Below are positions 39,988-47,579 of a stretch of 63,043 nt of DNA, in pieces. This stretch comes from a virus. The stretch lies in the IMG/VR virus record IMGVR_UViG_3300041409_000239, positions 1-63,043 of that record. One strand, 5' to 3'. Position 1 is the stretch's first letter. Each line of letters starts with the position of its first letter. The notes under the pieces are model-generated. The model made no database searches. It saw only the letters and a program-made list of their open reading frames with translations, and was not told where the DNA came from. A program made the position numbers and the translations under genes.

Positions 39988-40014
39988 CTCTGATCTTGCC
40001 TCTCTGATCGGCTC

Positions 40015-40043
40015 GGGGCCGGCCACGTGCGGCGGCCGGCCCC
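40015..40043 (-). terminator. Hairpin between coiled-coil and polymerase genes
   Basis: 10-bp GGGGCCGGCC stem with a 9-nt loop, 28 nt before the polymerase ATG. Probably a leader hairpin or attenuator rather than a full terminator, since the operon continues. Confidence 0.5.
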
Positions 40044-40054
40044 GGGTTTGAACC

Positions 40055-40999
40055 CTAGTGCTGGTTGGGGGAGACGATCGGGCGCGCGGTGATGCGGCGG
40101 ATCTCGTGACGGACCTGGCGCACCGCGTCCGCCAGGTGGTCGGCCCGCCGAACAGCCGGCGGGGTGTCCAGGGCCCTGCCTACCTTCTCGCTCGTTACCG
40201 AGTCCTCGACCTTGCGGAAGCACTCGCGCAGCGTGTCCACGGTGAGCGCGAGCGAGGCCACCTCGGCCTCGGCCGCGTTCTGCCGGCGCTCGCGGCAATC
40301 GAGGTAGCCCTGGAGTTCGGTGTTCCGGTCCAGGGTGAGCGCGTTCGAGTGCTCCAGGTTGGCCACCCGGTCCCGGAGCCGCGCGATCGTCGCGCGGAGC
40401 GGCTTGGCCACCAGCTCGGCCTCGCTGGCCTGAGCGTCGCCCACCTGGGCGGTCGTGTAGCGCCGGAGCATCTCCTCGCGGTACCGGTCGCGCTCCTCGA
40501 TCAGGAAGTCGATCTGGGCGTCCTTCTCCTCGATCGTGGCCACCGCCACGTCCCGCTCCCGAGCCACGATCTCAATCCGGTTGAGGGTCTCGTCGCGCAT
40601 CTTGCGCGCGTTGTTGCGCTCCTCGGTGAGCTGGTCCACCAGCTTGCGGCCCTGGAACGCCACGTGCCGGCCGAGCGAGCATCCCTCGGTGCACACGTGG
40701 CTACGGTCGTCCTGGATCCGCTTGACCTCGGCCCTGGCCGCGTCACGCTCGGCCCGCGTGGCGTCTCGGTCCTGAGTCGCCACCACCAGACGCGAGTCCA
40801 GCTCGGCCACCCGCTCCACGTGGAGCCGGTACTCCCGACCGAGGGTCTCCACGAACCGGCTGGCCACCGCGTCCAGCGGTGCCGGGTCGGTGTGACTGAC
40901 CATGGCCACCGGTCCAGCGGCAGGCAGTCCGGCGGCCATGTTGGCCCGGATCGCGTCGCTCAAGTCGAGCGGTCGGCGCTCGTTCCTGACTTCATCCAT
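40055..40999 (-). CDS. Coiled-coil protein upstream of the replication fusion
   Basis: 314 aa from ATG at 40999 (MDEVRNERRPLDLSDAIRAN). Nearly all helical and charged. Long coiled coil at about 60-190 (ATQDRDATRAERDAARAEVK; AVATIEEKDAQIDFLIEERD), then ATIARLRDRVANLEHSNAL and a further helix. A short Cys/His site (SHVCTEGCSLGRH) sits in the middle. Co-transcribed with the polymerase, so it may be a replication accessory or a scaffold. No family recognised. Confidence 0.78.
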   Translation of the reverse strand: MDEVRNERRPLDLSDAIRANMAAGLPAAGPVAMVSHTDPAPLDAVASRFVETLGREYRLHVERVAELDSRLVVATQDRDATRAERDAARAEVKRIQDDRSHVCTEGCSLGRHVAFQGRKLVDQLTEERNNARKMRDETLNRIEIVARERDVAVATIEEKDAQIDFLIEERDRYREEMLRRYTTAQVGDAQASEAELVAKPLRATIARLRDRVANLEHSNALTLDRNTELQGYLDCRERRQNAAEAEVASLALTVDTLRECFRKVEDSVTSEKVGRALDTPPAVRRADHLADAVRQVRHEIRRITARPIVSPNQH

Positions 41000-41069
41000 G
41001 GATCTCAATTTCCCCTCTGTCTCTCTGATCTGCCCGGCCGGCGGTGGGTCACCGCCGGCCGGGAGCTGA

Positions 41070-41099
41070 ACCTTACAGGCTTGCCGTACAGGTCGTCAA
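41070..41099 (-). promoter_or_regulatory. Family promoter for replication operon (40999)
   Basis: Minus strand TTGACG, 18 bp ending GCCTG, TAAGGT. It overlaps the end of the helicase gene. The transcript would begin with a 14-bp CCGGCCGGCGG-type hairpin (about 41032-41064). Confidence 0.75.
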
Positions 41100-42799
41100 G
41101 CGGACTGGAGCCGGCGCATCCCGTGGCGTGCCCCGATCCGCGTGATCAGGTCGGCCGCCTCACCCCGGGTCTTGACAAGGTGGAGTTTGTCCTCGGGGAA
41201 CCCCTCGCGGACCAGCCGGCCTTTCTGCGGGTCGGACACGCTGCCCTTGAGCCAGCGCGCGTCCCGCTCCACCAGCTTCTGGAACGCCTTGGCGCGGTCC
41301 TCACCGATGCCCATGGCCCAGTCGGCCGGGAGCGCCTCGTGGAGCACGTTGACCTTGCCGTTCTCGTAGGTCGCGAGCTTCCACGTGTCGTCACCCAGGG
41401 GGGCCATGATCACGACCTCTTTGCCGGCACCCAGGCACCACCCGTCACCGATCGGCAACCAGCGCAGACGCGAGCCCGCGAACACGTCCACCTTGCGGGT
41501 CTCGATCGCCGCACACGTGTCGTGCCGGCGCGAGCCCTCCCGGATCAACAGTTCGGTGAGCCGTCGCTGGCAGAGCGCGCAACGGTGCTCCGGGGCCTCG
41601 CACGCGGTGCCGCACACCGGGCAGACCTGGGGGGTGCTCTCCTCGCCCTTGTCCTTCTTGCGCTTGCCGCCCTCGTCGGCCAGCCCGAGATCGACGTAGG
41701 TGGTCAACTCGTGGCGCTCGCTGGCCCCGGTCACGTCCAGGATCAGAAGGTTCTTCTTGCCAGGGTGAAGCCGCGTGCCGCGCCCGATCATCTGGGTGTA
41801 CAGGCCCTGGAACTTGGTCGGCCGGGCCACGCACACGCACGAGATCGAGGACTCATCGAACCCCTCGGTCAGCACCGAACAGTTACAGACCCATTGGGTC
41901 TCACCGGTCTTGAGCCGGGCCAGGATGGCCGCGCGCTCTGTCTTCTCGGTGCCGCCGTCCAGGGCCTCGGCCGGCACACCCAGAGCCCGCAGAGCCGCCG
42001 CCAGCCGGTGCGCGGTGGCCACCGTCGGCGTGAACGCGATGCCCTTGCGGCCGGTGGCGTGCTCCACGATGGCCGCCGCGATCTCCTCGATCGCGCCGCT
42101 GGACTCCATCTCTCCCCCGAGGGAGCCGTCCGCGTAGTCGCCACCGTTGCGACGCACGTTGCCCAGCTCCATCGAGGTGCGCACGGTCTGGCCCTCGATC
42201 GGGACCAGATAGCCGCCCTCGTGGGCCTGCTGGCCCTTGCGCTTGCCGGCTCCGTAAATGGCCTCGCGGATTGACATGTAAGCGACAACGCGCTCCCACG
42301 TGCCCAGCGCCTTGCCGTCGCGCTGGGGCGTCGCGGTGAACCCGGCGGTGAGCGGGCCCACGGGGGAGAACGAACCCATGGCGGTGAGGATCTTCTGCCA
42401 GGTCGGAGCCGGCGCGTGGTGCGCCTCGTCAACGATCACTGTCGCGAACTCGCCGAACAGGGTCTCGCTCGCCTTGAGTTCGGCCAGCCGGTTGACCAGG
42501 GTCCACACCGACGCGATGACCACCTGGGCGGTCATCTCATTGCGGGTCGCCTGGACCACTCCGGTGCCCAGCTCGGGCGCGACCATCGCGAGTTTCTCGG
42601 CGGTCTGGCCGGCCAGCTCCTCGCGGTGCACGAGGACCAGCGAGCGGCCGAGGTCGGCGCGCTGCTTGGCCAGGTGCGCGAACGTCACCGTCTTGCCGGT
42701 GCCCGTCGGGTGGACCACCAGGGGACGGACGACACCCTCGCGGTACGCGGTCTCCAGGGCCTGGATCGCGTGGCTCTGGTAGGGCCGTAGGTCCAACAT
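41096..42799 (-). CDS. SF2 DEAD/DEAH-box helicase
   Basis: 567 aa from ATG at 42799 (MLDLRPYQSHAIQALETAYR); upstream in-frame codons are not protein-like. Motif I VVHPTGTGKTVTFAH, motif II VIVDEAHHAP, motif III AGFTATP, motif VI YTQMIGRGTRLHPGK. A Cys cluster (CPVCGTACEAPEHRCALC, about residues 375-392) sits in the C-terminal half, before a domain of unknown function. Similar to UvsW/RadD-like phage helicases for recombination or replication fork processing. ATGA overlap with the upstream gene. Confidence 0.93.
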   Translation of the reverse strand: MLDLRPYQSHAIQALETAYREGVVRPLVVHPTGTGKTVTFAHLAKQRADLGRSLVLVHREELAGQTAEKLAMVAPELGTGVVQATRNEMTAQVVIASVWTLVNRLAELKASETLFGEFATVIVDEAHHAPAPTWQKILTAMGSFSPVGPLTAGFTATPQRDGKALGTWERVVAYMSIREAIYGAGKRKGQQAHEGGYLVPIEGQTVRTSMELGNVRRNGGDYADGSLGGEMESSGAIEEIAAAIVEHATGRKGIAFTPTVATAHRLAAALRALGVPAEALDGGTEKTERAAILARLKTGETQWVCNCSVLTEGFDESSISCVCVARPTKFQGLYTQMIGRGTRLHPGKKNLLILDVTGASERHELTTYVDLGLADEGGKRKKDKGEESTPQVCPVCGTACEAPEHRCALCQRRLTELLIREGSRRHDTCAAIETRKVDVFAGSRLRWLPIGDGWCLGAGKEVVIMAPLGDDTWKLATYENGKVNVLHEALPADWAMGIGEDRAKAFQKLVERDARWLKGSVSDPQKGRLVREGFPEDKLHLVKTRGEAADLITRIGARHGMRRLQSA

Positions 42800-43182
42800 C
42801 AGTGCCCCCGGATCACGGTCGCGGTGTAGTTGCGGATCTCTTTGCCGGCGAACCGGCCCGACCTGATCGGGGATTTGCCCTCGAACCGGATGGTCAGGGT
42901 GTCGCCCATCTTGGCGTCGGCCGCCTCCAGCGCGGCGCGTGCGGTGTTGCCCCAGGCGGTGAACCGGACGCGGCTGGTTCCGCCGAGCCACAGTTCCACC
43001 CACGGGATCAGGTCCCCCGGGTCGGTCATGAACGCGGAAGCACGCCGGCCCTTGCGGAGCAGCACGCCGGAGACCTCGTCTCCGGGCTGGTCCAGCTCCA
43101 CGGCCGGTGCGTCGCCCTCGGTGAGCGCGCGGACCGCGCACATCAGGCACGAGTCCTGGTGGCTCGGCGGTGTGGTGCTCAT
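42799..43182 (-). CDS. Small protein sharing FAGK motif with 44121 gene
   Basis: 127 aa from ATG at 43182. The C-terminal IRFEGKSPIRSGRFAGKEIR matches VKYFGEKPIRKGKFAGKMYK of the protein encoded at 44121-44552, so the two share a C-terminal module (likely OB-like or beta barrel). It directly precedes the helicase, suggesting ssDNA binding or helicase partnering. The N-terminal MSTTPPSHQDSCLMCAV carries a CxxC. Its mRNA leader contains the structured element at 43204-43302. Confidence 0.78.
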   Translation of the reverse strand: MSTTPPSHQDSCLMCAVRALTEGDAPAVELDQPGDEVSGVLLRKGRRASAFMTDPGDLIPWVELWLGGTSRVRFTAWGNTARAALEAADAKMGDTLTIRFEGKSPIRSGRFAGKEIRNYTATVIRGH

Positions 43183-43203
43183 GATCAATGTCCTTCCTGG
43201 TTA

Positions 43204-43302
43204 GCGGGGGTTCGGAGATCAGGCAACCGGTGGTCCGGTCCCTGGCCTCGGCCTCGCACCTCCCCGGGATCTCTCCCGGGTTCGCTACCTCCGAACCCCC
43301 GC
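43204..43302 (-). ncRNA. Structured 5' leader of the helicase operon
   Basis: A 14-bp perfect closing stem (GCGGGGGTTCGGAG, 43289-43302, with its complement at 43204-43217) encloses 71 nt that include a second CCCGGG/CCCGGG hairpin. It lies between the promoter (43322-43350) and the ATG at 43182. Candidate cis-regulatory RNA or strong 5'-end stabiliser; no ligand can be proposed from the sequence. Confidence 0.6.
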
Positions 43303-43321
43303 TATGTAGTTGTTGAGGTAG

Positions 43322-43350
43322 ACCTTACAGTCATGCCGGGTAGGTGTCAA
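43322..43350 (-). promoter_or_regulatory. Family promoter for helicase operon
   Basis: Minus strand TTGACA, 17 bp ending GACTG, TAAGGT, overlapping the 3' end of the 43347 gene. Confidence 0.83.
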
Positions 43351-43568
43351 CCCTTGAGTTTGGGAGGGTCCCAGAACGGGCCGTTGGTGATCGGTGGCTC
43401 CTCTGCCGTGGGAGCGTTCCCGGGTCCGGCCAGGGTGTTGTCCTTGGAATAGCTCCGGTCACAGAGCAGGCAGACCAGCACGCCACCGGGGAGGATCACC
43501 CGGCGAAACTGGCACGCGGGGCACTCGACCAAGAACCGGTTCGGGTGCCGGCCGGCTCCGTAGGTCAC
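43347..43568 (-). CDS. Small zinc-ribbon protein
   Basis: 73 aa, GTG at 43568. Two CxxC pairs (CPACQFRRVILPGGVLVC LL C) form a ribbon, followed by a Pro-rich tail. Function unknown, probably nucleic-acid binding. Overlaps the upstream gene. Confidence 0.74.
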   Translation of the reverse strand: MTYGAGRHPNRFLVECPACQFRRVILPGGVLVCLLCDRSYSKDNTLAGPGNAPTAEEPPITNGPFWDPPKLKG

Positions 43569-44053
43569 TCGTAGCCTTCCGTCGAGCGCATCCGGCGCTC
43601 GCTCTCGCGGTCGTCCACCTCGTCCAGGAGCCGGCGGTCCTGGGGGTCGATCCCGTGGGTGTCCGGTCCGTCGTGGAGCGGGACGTCAACGTCGATGGTG
43701 CTGGTCCACGGCACGCTGGGCCGGTCCGGCCGCTCAGCCTCACCAGGACGCACGATCGTGAGGTGTGCGCGCTCGCCCTTGGGGGTGACCGCGTCCTCTT
43801 CCCAGAGCCGGTCCCGGGCGGTCACCGCGTCGATGTAGACCACGCGGGTGCCCTCGCGGGCCAGCCACCGCCGGATCGCACCCCAACCGGCATCCTGCGG
43901 GGCCTTGCCGGTGCCCGAGGTGTACCACCGGCCGCCGGCCTTGATCAGCGAATACGTCCAGGTCTTGTGCGGGATCGAGTCGAACGCGATCCCCGCCAGC
44001 AACACGGTCCCGTCGGGTACCTGGGTGTCGTCCAGGTTGAACTCCACAGTCAT
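43565..44053 (-). CDS. Hypothetical early protein
   Basis: 162 aa, ATG at 44053 with GGAGGT directly upstream. Beta-rich N-terminal domain (TVLLAGIAFDSIPHKTWTYS; GRWYTSGTGKAPQDAGWGAI), then WLAREGTRVVYIDAVTARDR. Charged C-terminus. No family recognised. Position within the recombination/replication operon. Confidence 0.7.
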   Translation of the reverse strand: MTVEFNLDDTQVPDGTVLLAGIAFDSIPHKTWTYSLIKAGGRWYTSGTGKAPQDAGWGAIRRWLAREGTRVVYIDAVTARDRLWEEDAVTPKGERAHLTIVRPGEAERPDRPSVPWTSTIDVDVPLHDGPDTHGIDPQDRRLLDEVDDRESERRMRSTEGYE

Positions 44054-44120
44054 ACCTCCAAAGTCAGTCCGGAAGAGGGGCCGACACGCGAGCGCCGGCC
44101 CCAACCCCCCGATGCGACGA

Positions 44121-44552
44121 TCAGGCCGAGGCGCCAGCCTTGCGCACGACAACCCCGAAATGCTTGTACATCTTGCCCGCGAACTTGCCCTTGCGGATGG
44201 GCTTCTCCCCGAAATACTTGACCGCCGCGCGGTCGCCCGTGGCCGCGTTCGCGTCGGTCATCTCCCGCTTCAGCACCGCGCCGTAACCGATCACGCGCCA
44301 CTTGGTGCCGTCGCTGGTCTTGATCGTCCAGGTCGGACACATCGGGTCACCGTCGTCCGCGAAATCGCTTTTGGTCTCGCCGACCTTGACGATCACTCCG
44401 GCGATGCCCTCGCCCTTTTCGGTCGGGACCCAACCCTCGGAGTCGTCCTCGATGACCTCGTCCAGGAGGTCATCGACGTTCGCGCCGACGTCCCCGAACA
44501 TGGCGTCCGCCTCGTCCTGCACGGTGCTCTTGTCTGCCTTGCCTGCGGCCAC
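44121..44552 (-). CDS. Probable ssDNA-binding-like protein
   Basis: 143 aa from GTG at 44552, preceded by AAGGGAGG; the longer TTG-initiated reading adds 16 residues without support. Acidic first third (ADAMFGDVGANVDDLLDEVI), then a beta barrel with GVIVKVGETKSDFADDGDP, WRVIGYGAVLKREM and VKYFGEKPIRKGKFAGKMYK. The fold pattern and its place next to a lambda-exo-type nuclease suggest a ssDNA-binding protein. Shares its C-terminal motif with the 42799-43182 product. Confidence 0.7.
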   Translation of the reverse strand: MAAGKADKSTVQDEADAMFGDVGANVDDLLDEVIEDDSEGWVPTEKGEGIAGVIVKVGETKSDFADDGDPMCPTWTIKTSDGTKWRVIGYGAVLKREMTDANAATGDRAAVKYFGEKPIRKGKFAGKMYKHFGVVVRKAGASA

Positions 44553-44617
44553 GAGGGCCTCCCTTGTTGAGTGAGCTGAGCTTGTTTGTTGACGCGGCAA
44601 TTACTACGCCTTGTCGT

Positions 44618-44676
44618 GAGGGAGCCAGGTTTCGAACCCGGGACCGGTTTTCCCTTGCCATTGGGATCACTCCCCC
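44618..44676 (-). ncRNA. tRNA-like element lacking an anticodon arm
   Basis: On the minus strand: acceptor GGGGGAG (44676-44670) pairs with CTCCCTC (44624-44618); a D-arm-like TCCC-AATGGCAA-GGGA keeps the GG of D-loops; a T-arm CCGGG-TTCGAAA-CCTGG has a full TTCGA loop. Only about 9 nt lie where the anticodon arm should be, and no CCA follows. It could be a degenerate tRNA or a tRNA mimic. Confidence 0.4.
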
Positions 44677-44686
44677 TTAGTACCGG

Positions 44687-44725
44687 GAGCCGGCGGATTG
44701 GCGCGCAACCACCGCCGGCTCCCTA
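44687..44725 (-). terminator. Strong hairpin in the nuclease 3' region
   Basis: 12-bp perfect GGGAGCCGGCGG stem with a 15-nt loop, between the nuclease stop (44865) and the tRNA-like element. Terminator or processing signal. The rest of the 44553-44864 gap holds no gene. Confidence 0.6.
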
Positions 44726-44864
44726 CCCATGATCGAGCCCCTGGGTTTCGGGGCTAACCTCCCTAGTCGGCTCCTCGCGTGACAAGTCCCCGAGGGGAAC
44801 AAGTCCGTCGTCCGGACCTTTCGGAAGCGCCGTGTAACAGACTACACCCGATCACAACCGGCCG

Positions 44865-46055
44865 CTATCGCAACCGCTTAGGGTCGGCCTTGGCCTTCGG
44901 GTTGATCGTGAGCCGGCGGTGATGACCCTTAACTGTCAACTCCGCCGCGATCTCGGGGTACTTCTCTTTGAGCGCGCCGACGTCGATCCGCGTCGAGCCG
45001 ACCTCGGGGTTGCTCACGATCTTGCGGTCTCCGACGTAGCCGGCTCCGGCGTCGGAGACCATCATCCGGAAGTAATTCTTGATCGAGGCCACGTCGGCCT
45101 CGGCCGCGTCCAACTTGGCCTTGGCGTCCACGTAGTCCTTGAGCCAGAACTCCGCCTCGTCAACGTCGAGATCCACCGACGGCCGGACAACGTTCGGGTG
45201 GATCTCTTTGAGCAGGGCCTCGGTTTTCGGGTGCCGTAGGTTCACCATCGGCGGTTCGTCGGGGAGGATGCTCTCCGCCCAGAACCGGCGCGCCTCGGCC
45301 GCCAGCTCCTCGAACCACGGCCGGTTGAAGTCGACCTCTACCACGTAGTAGTCCCGCTCGCGGCCCAGCACGAAGCAACCAAGCCAGCCCTTGGTCAGGC
45401 CGAGGATGCCCATCTGCCACTGGATTTGAGCCTGGTAGTGCAGGGGCGCCAGCCCGGTGCCCTGACCGGTCGCGGTGATCGAGCCCGAGGTCCAGTCATC
45501 ATCGTCCCCGGCGGTCTTGCACTCGATGACCCCGATAGCCCGCCAGGAGCGCGCCTTACAGGCGAACCGGTCCGGGGTGACCCGGAGGATGGGATCGGCC
45601 ATGTTGGCCCACAGGCCGCCAGCGAACCTGGACGCCAGTCCTATCTCCTCGGCGCACTTCTCGGCCACCACGTCCTCCAGCCGGTGGCCCCATTCGACCG
45701 CCGCCTCCCCGGACAGATCCTTGCCGCCGTTCATCTTGGTGTTGAACACCGAGAACGGCGTCTCGTAGGGGTGATCCTTGATCACCAGCGCGCCGACCTC
45801 GGAGCCACCGATACCGCCGCCGCGAGCGGCCAGCCAAGCGTCCTGACCGCCGCACTCGGGGAGGATGATCCGGGCTGGCGAGTTCGGGACCTGGGCGAAC
45901 CGGTGCGCCGGGTGCGGACACGCGAGCCGGCCGCCCGAGCGCGCGAGGTAGCGCTCCACGGGGTACTTGGCCAACAGCTCCCGGTCTCGTGTGGCCAGAG
46001 CCTGGCCCCGCGAGGGGGCCAGGCTCTCCGTGCCTGGGATGGGCTGGTCAGTCAC
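44865..46055 (-). CDS. YqaJ/lambda-exonuclease-type recombination nuclease
   Basis: 396 aa from GTG at 46055, in an 8-nt overlap with the previous gene. Signature residues: GIGGSEVGALVIKDHPYETP, EWGHRLEDVVAEKCAEEIG, PDRFACK...IGVIECKTAG (the D...ExK metal site) and HYQAQIQWQMGILGL. This is the PD-(D/E)XK fold of phage YqaJ exonucleases that make 3' ssDNA for recombination. A coiled segment (DVDEAEFWLKDYVDAKAKLD) precedes the C-terminus. The 3' end carries an operator (44923-44939). Confidence 0.9.
   Translation of the reverse strand: MTDQPIPGTESLAPSRGQALATRDRELLAKYPVERYLARSGGRLACPHPAHRFAQVPNSPARIILPECGGQDAWLAARGGGIGGSEVGALVIKDHPYETPFSVFNTKMNGGKDLSGEAAVEWGHRLEDVVAEKCAEEIGLASRFAGGLWANMADPILRVTPDRFACKARSWRAIGVIECKTAGDDDDWTSGSITATGQGTGLAPLHYQAQIQWQMGILGLTKGWLGCFVLGRERDYYVVEVDFNRPWFEELAAEARRFWAESILPDEPPMVNLRHPKTEALLKEIHPNVVRPSVDLDVDEAEFWLKDYVDAKAKLDAAEADVASIKNYFRMMVSDAGAGYVGDRKIVSNPEVGSTRIDVGALKEKYPEIAAELTVKGHHRRLTINPKAKADPKRLR
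44923..44939 (+). promoter_or_regulatory. Orphan operator inside nuclease gene
   Basis: TGAC CCTTAACT GTCAA. On the coding strand it spells TTG ACA GTT AAG GGT CAT (LTVKGH), codons that are rare in this GC-rich genome. Confidence 0.65.
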
Positions 46056-46422
46056 GGCCGGCCACGAACGCGCCCAGCAGGCCACCGAGGTCGATCGAGT
46101 CCAGACCGGTGACGATCTGGGCGAGCGGCTCGACGGCCACCACCTGGCGAGTCCGCGAGGTGAGGAACTCTTCCAGCTCCTCGTCCGACTTGTAGCCGGC
46201 CTCGCCGGTCACGTACCACCGGTTCCGCGAGGGCTTGAACGCCATGTAGACGAAGGGCTTGGGGCCTCCCCGGAACGTGGTCGCGATGGCCAGCACGGTG
46301 CCGGTCGGCGCGGTGCTGAAATCGGGCATCGCGTCGATCTTCTCGGCCTCGGCCGAGAGCCGCTCGATCTCAGCCTGGTGGCCCTCGATCCGGGCCTTGA
46401 GCTGGTTCCTACGGGTGGTCAT
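46048..46422 (-). CDS. Small early protein with coiled-coil start
   Basis: 124 aa from ATG at 46422 (TGATG overlap with the resolvase). MTTRRNQLKARIEGHQAEIE followed by RLSAEAEKIDAMP is a coiled coil. The rest is a beta-rich domain (GTVLAIATTFRGGPKPFVYM; AFKPSRNRWYVTGEAGYKSD). Co-translated with resolvase and nuclease, so probably a recombination accessory. No family recognised. Confidence 0.7.
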   Translation of the reverse strand: MTTRRNQLKARIEGHQAEIERLSAEAEKIDAMPDFSTAPTGTVLAIATTFRGGPKPFVYMAFKPSRNRWYVTGEAGYKSDEELEEFLTSRTRQVVAVEPLAQIVTGLDSIDLGGLLGAFVAGRD

Positions 46423-46991
46423 CAAACCTCCAGCTTGATCTTTGACAGGGACTCCCGGTGCAGCGCCGGGAGGTCGAACAGGGGGGAGCCGAGGTGGTCG
46501 TGGGCCATGACCCAGAGCCACCACGCATCACACTGGTTGTCGTCCGCGAACTCCGCGCCGGCCCGCTTGAGAGCCGCGATGGCCATCGGTGTCTTGCCGA
46601 GGCCAGGGTGTGCGCCCTTGCCGGTCGCGTACTTCTTGAGGGTGCTGGCCGGTACGAGGCCGTAAGGGACCTCGCGTTCGTGGAGCATGTCCCGCACGAT
46701 GCCGTGCACCATGCCGGTCACACCGGCCGCCTTGGCGTTGAACGGGAGATCCTCGATCAGCGCGAACTCCGGGAGCGAGTCCGTGTCACCGGGCGCGCCT
46801 CCCCGGATCAGCTTGAGAACCCCGGCCTTGATCACACCGAGCCGGCGGTCCTTGAGCTTGTCCGAGGGGGAGAACGTGTGCACGCACGCGGCACCGAGCC
46901 CCAGGCCCAGCGCGGCGCTTGAGTGCACCGCGCCGGTCCCGGTGATCGAGAGGTCCAGGCCCAGCACGCGCCGGGCTCGACTGTCGCTCAC
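46422..46991 (-). CDS. RuvC-like Holliday junction resolvase
   Basis: 189 aa from GTG at 46991 (GTGA overlap). RNase-H-fold resolvase pattern: first Asp in RRVLGLDLSITGTG, Glu in EFALIEDLPFNAKAAGVT (the FxxGVxG-type strand-helix), LVPASTLKKYATGKG, and a final acidic motif DDNQCDAWWLWVMAH. All four acidic positions of RuvC are plausible. It resolves recombination junctions or trims branched DNA before packaging. Confidence 0.9.
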   Translation of the reverse strand: MSDSRARRVLGLDLSITGTGAVHSSAALGLGLGAACVHTFSPSDKLKDRRLGVIKAGVLKLIRGGAPGDTDSLPEFALIEDLPFNAKAAGVTGMVHGIVRDMLHEREVPYGLVPASTLKKYATGKGAHPGLGKTPMAIAALKRAGAEFADDNQCDAWWLWVMAHDHLGSPLFDLPALHRESLSKIKLEV

Positions 46992-47326
46992 AGGTGGTCC
47001 ACGATGTGCGAGGGGCCGATCAGGCCGCGCTCCAGGAGCTTGTCCCGGAGTTGCTGGCGCGCGGTGCGCCCGGGGTGGAGCTGGGTCACGTTGTCCAGGT
47101 ATTCCTCCACCGTGGGAGCGTGCCCAACGTGGGCCAGCCGCGCGACCACCTTGGAGAACACCATGAGCGGCATCTCCACGTGACGCTCGGTCTGGGTCGC
47201 CAACTCGAACACCGCGCATACGCGCGTCATGCCCTCGATGAAGTCGTACCCGCCGGCCGGGACCATCCGGTGGAGTTCCCCCCACTGGACCTCGTCCAGG
47301 TCCGTTATCTTGACTCTGATCCGCAT
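46988..47326 (-). CDS. Hypothetical early protein
   Basis: 112 aa from ATG at 47326, GGAAGGG upstream. N-terminal MRIRVKITDLDEVQWGELHR, helical C-terminal part (QQLRDKLLERGLIGPSHIVD). First gene of the recombination operon, 120 nt below its promoter. The leader contains the structured element at 47353-47439. No family recognised. Confidence 0.72.
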   Translation of the reverse strand: MRIRVKITDLDEVQWGELHRMVPAGGYDFIEGMTRVCAVFELATQTERHVEMPLMVFSKVVARLAHVGHAPTVEEYLDNVTQLHPGRTARQQLRDKLLERGLIGPSHIVDHL

Positions 47327-47352
47327 CTGTTGCCCTTCCGTCGGCGTCTCTG

Positions 47353-47439
47353 TGTGCAGGTGGCCCGCAAAGTTCCCGGGACTTACGGCCGCCACTCGGG
47401 ACTCACTTTCGCCTGGCGAACCCGCCGGCCACCTGCACA
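47353..47439 (-). ncRNA. Structured 5' leader of the recombination operon
   Basis: A 13-bp perfect closing stem (TGTGCAGGTGGCC, 47353-47365, with complement 47427-47439) encloses about 61 nt. It starts within a few nt of the predicted transcription start of the promoter at 47446-47474. Same architecture as 43204-43302. Confidence 0.6.
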
Positions 47440-47445
47440 CCCAGA

Positions 47446-47474
47446 ACCTTACAGTCAGGACAGCTAGGTGTCAA
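47446..47474 (-). promoter_or_regulatory. Family promoter for recombination operon
   Basis: Minus strand TTGACA, 17 bp ending GACTG, TAAGGT. The operator's second arm is degenerate (GTCC). Confidence 0.82.
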
Positions 47475-47488
47475 CCCGGAACAGGCGA

Positions 47489-47526
47489 GAGCCCGGACCA
47501 GCCAACCAATTGCCCGGTCCGGGCTC
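47489..47526 (-). terminator. Terminator after 47580 gene
   Basis: 11-bp GAGCCCGGACC stem with a 16-nt loop, between the HTH gene and the recombination promoter. Confidence 0.78.
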
Positions 47527-47579
47527 CCCTACCGCGTCAGTCTTCCTGCGAGGCTTCCCCACCTCGACCCGACGCGTGT

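Noticed and set aside
42243-42275. Further operator in the helicase gene (TTGACATGTAAGCGACAA)
   Set aside because: The second arm is GACAA instead of GTCAA. Too degenerate to list, though its codons are also unusual.
42800-43150. N-terminal extension of the helicase to 43150
   Set aside because: The extra 116 residues are Arg/Gly/Pro-rich and overlap a supported gene. MLDLRPYQ at 42799 is a standard helicase start with an ATGA overlap.
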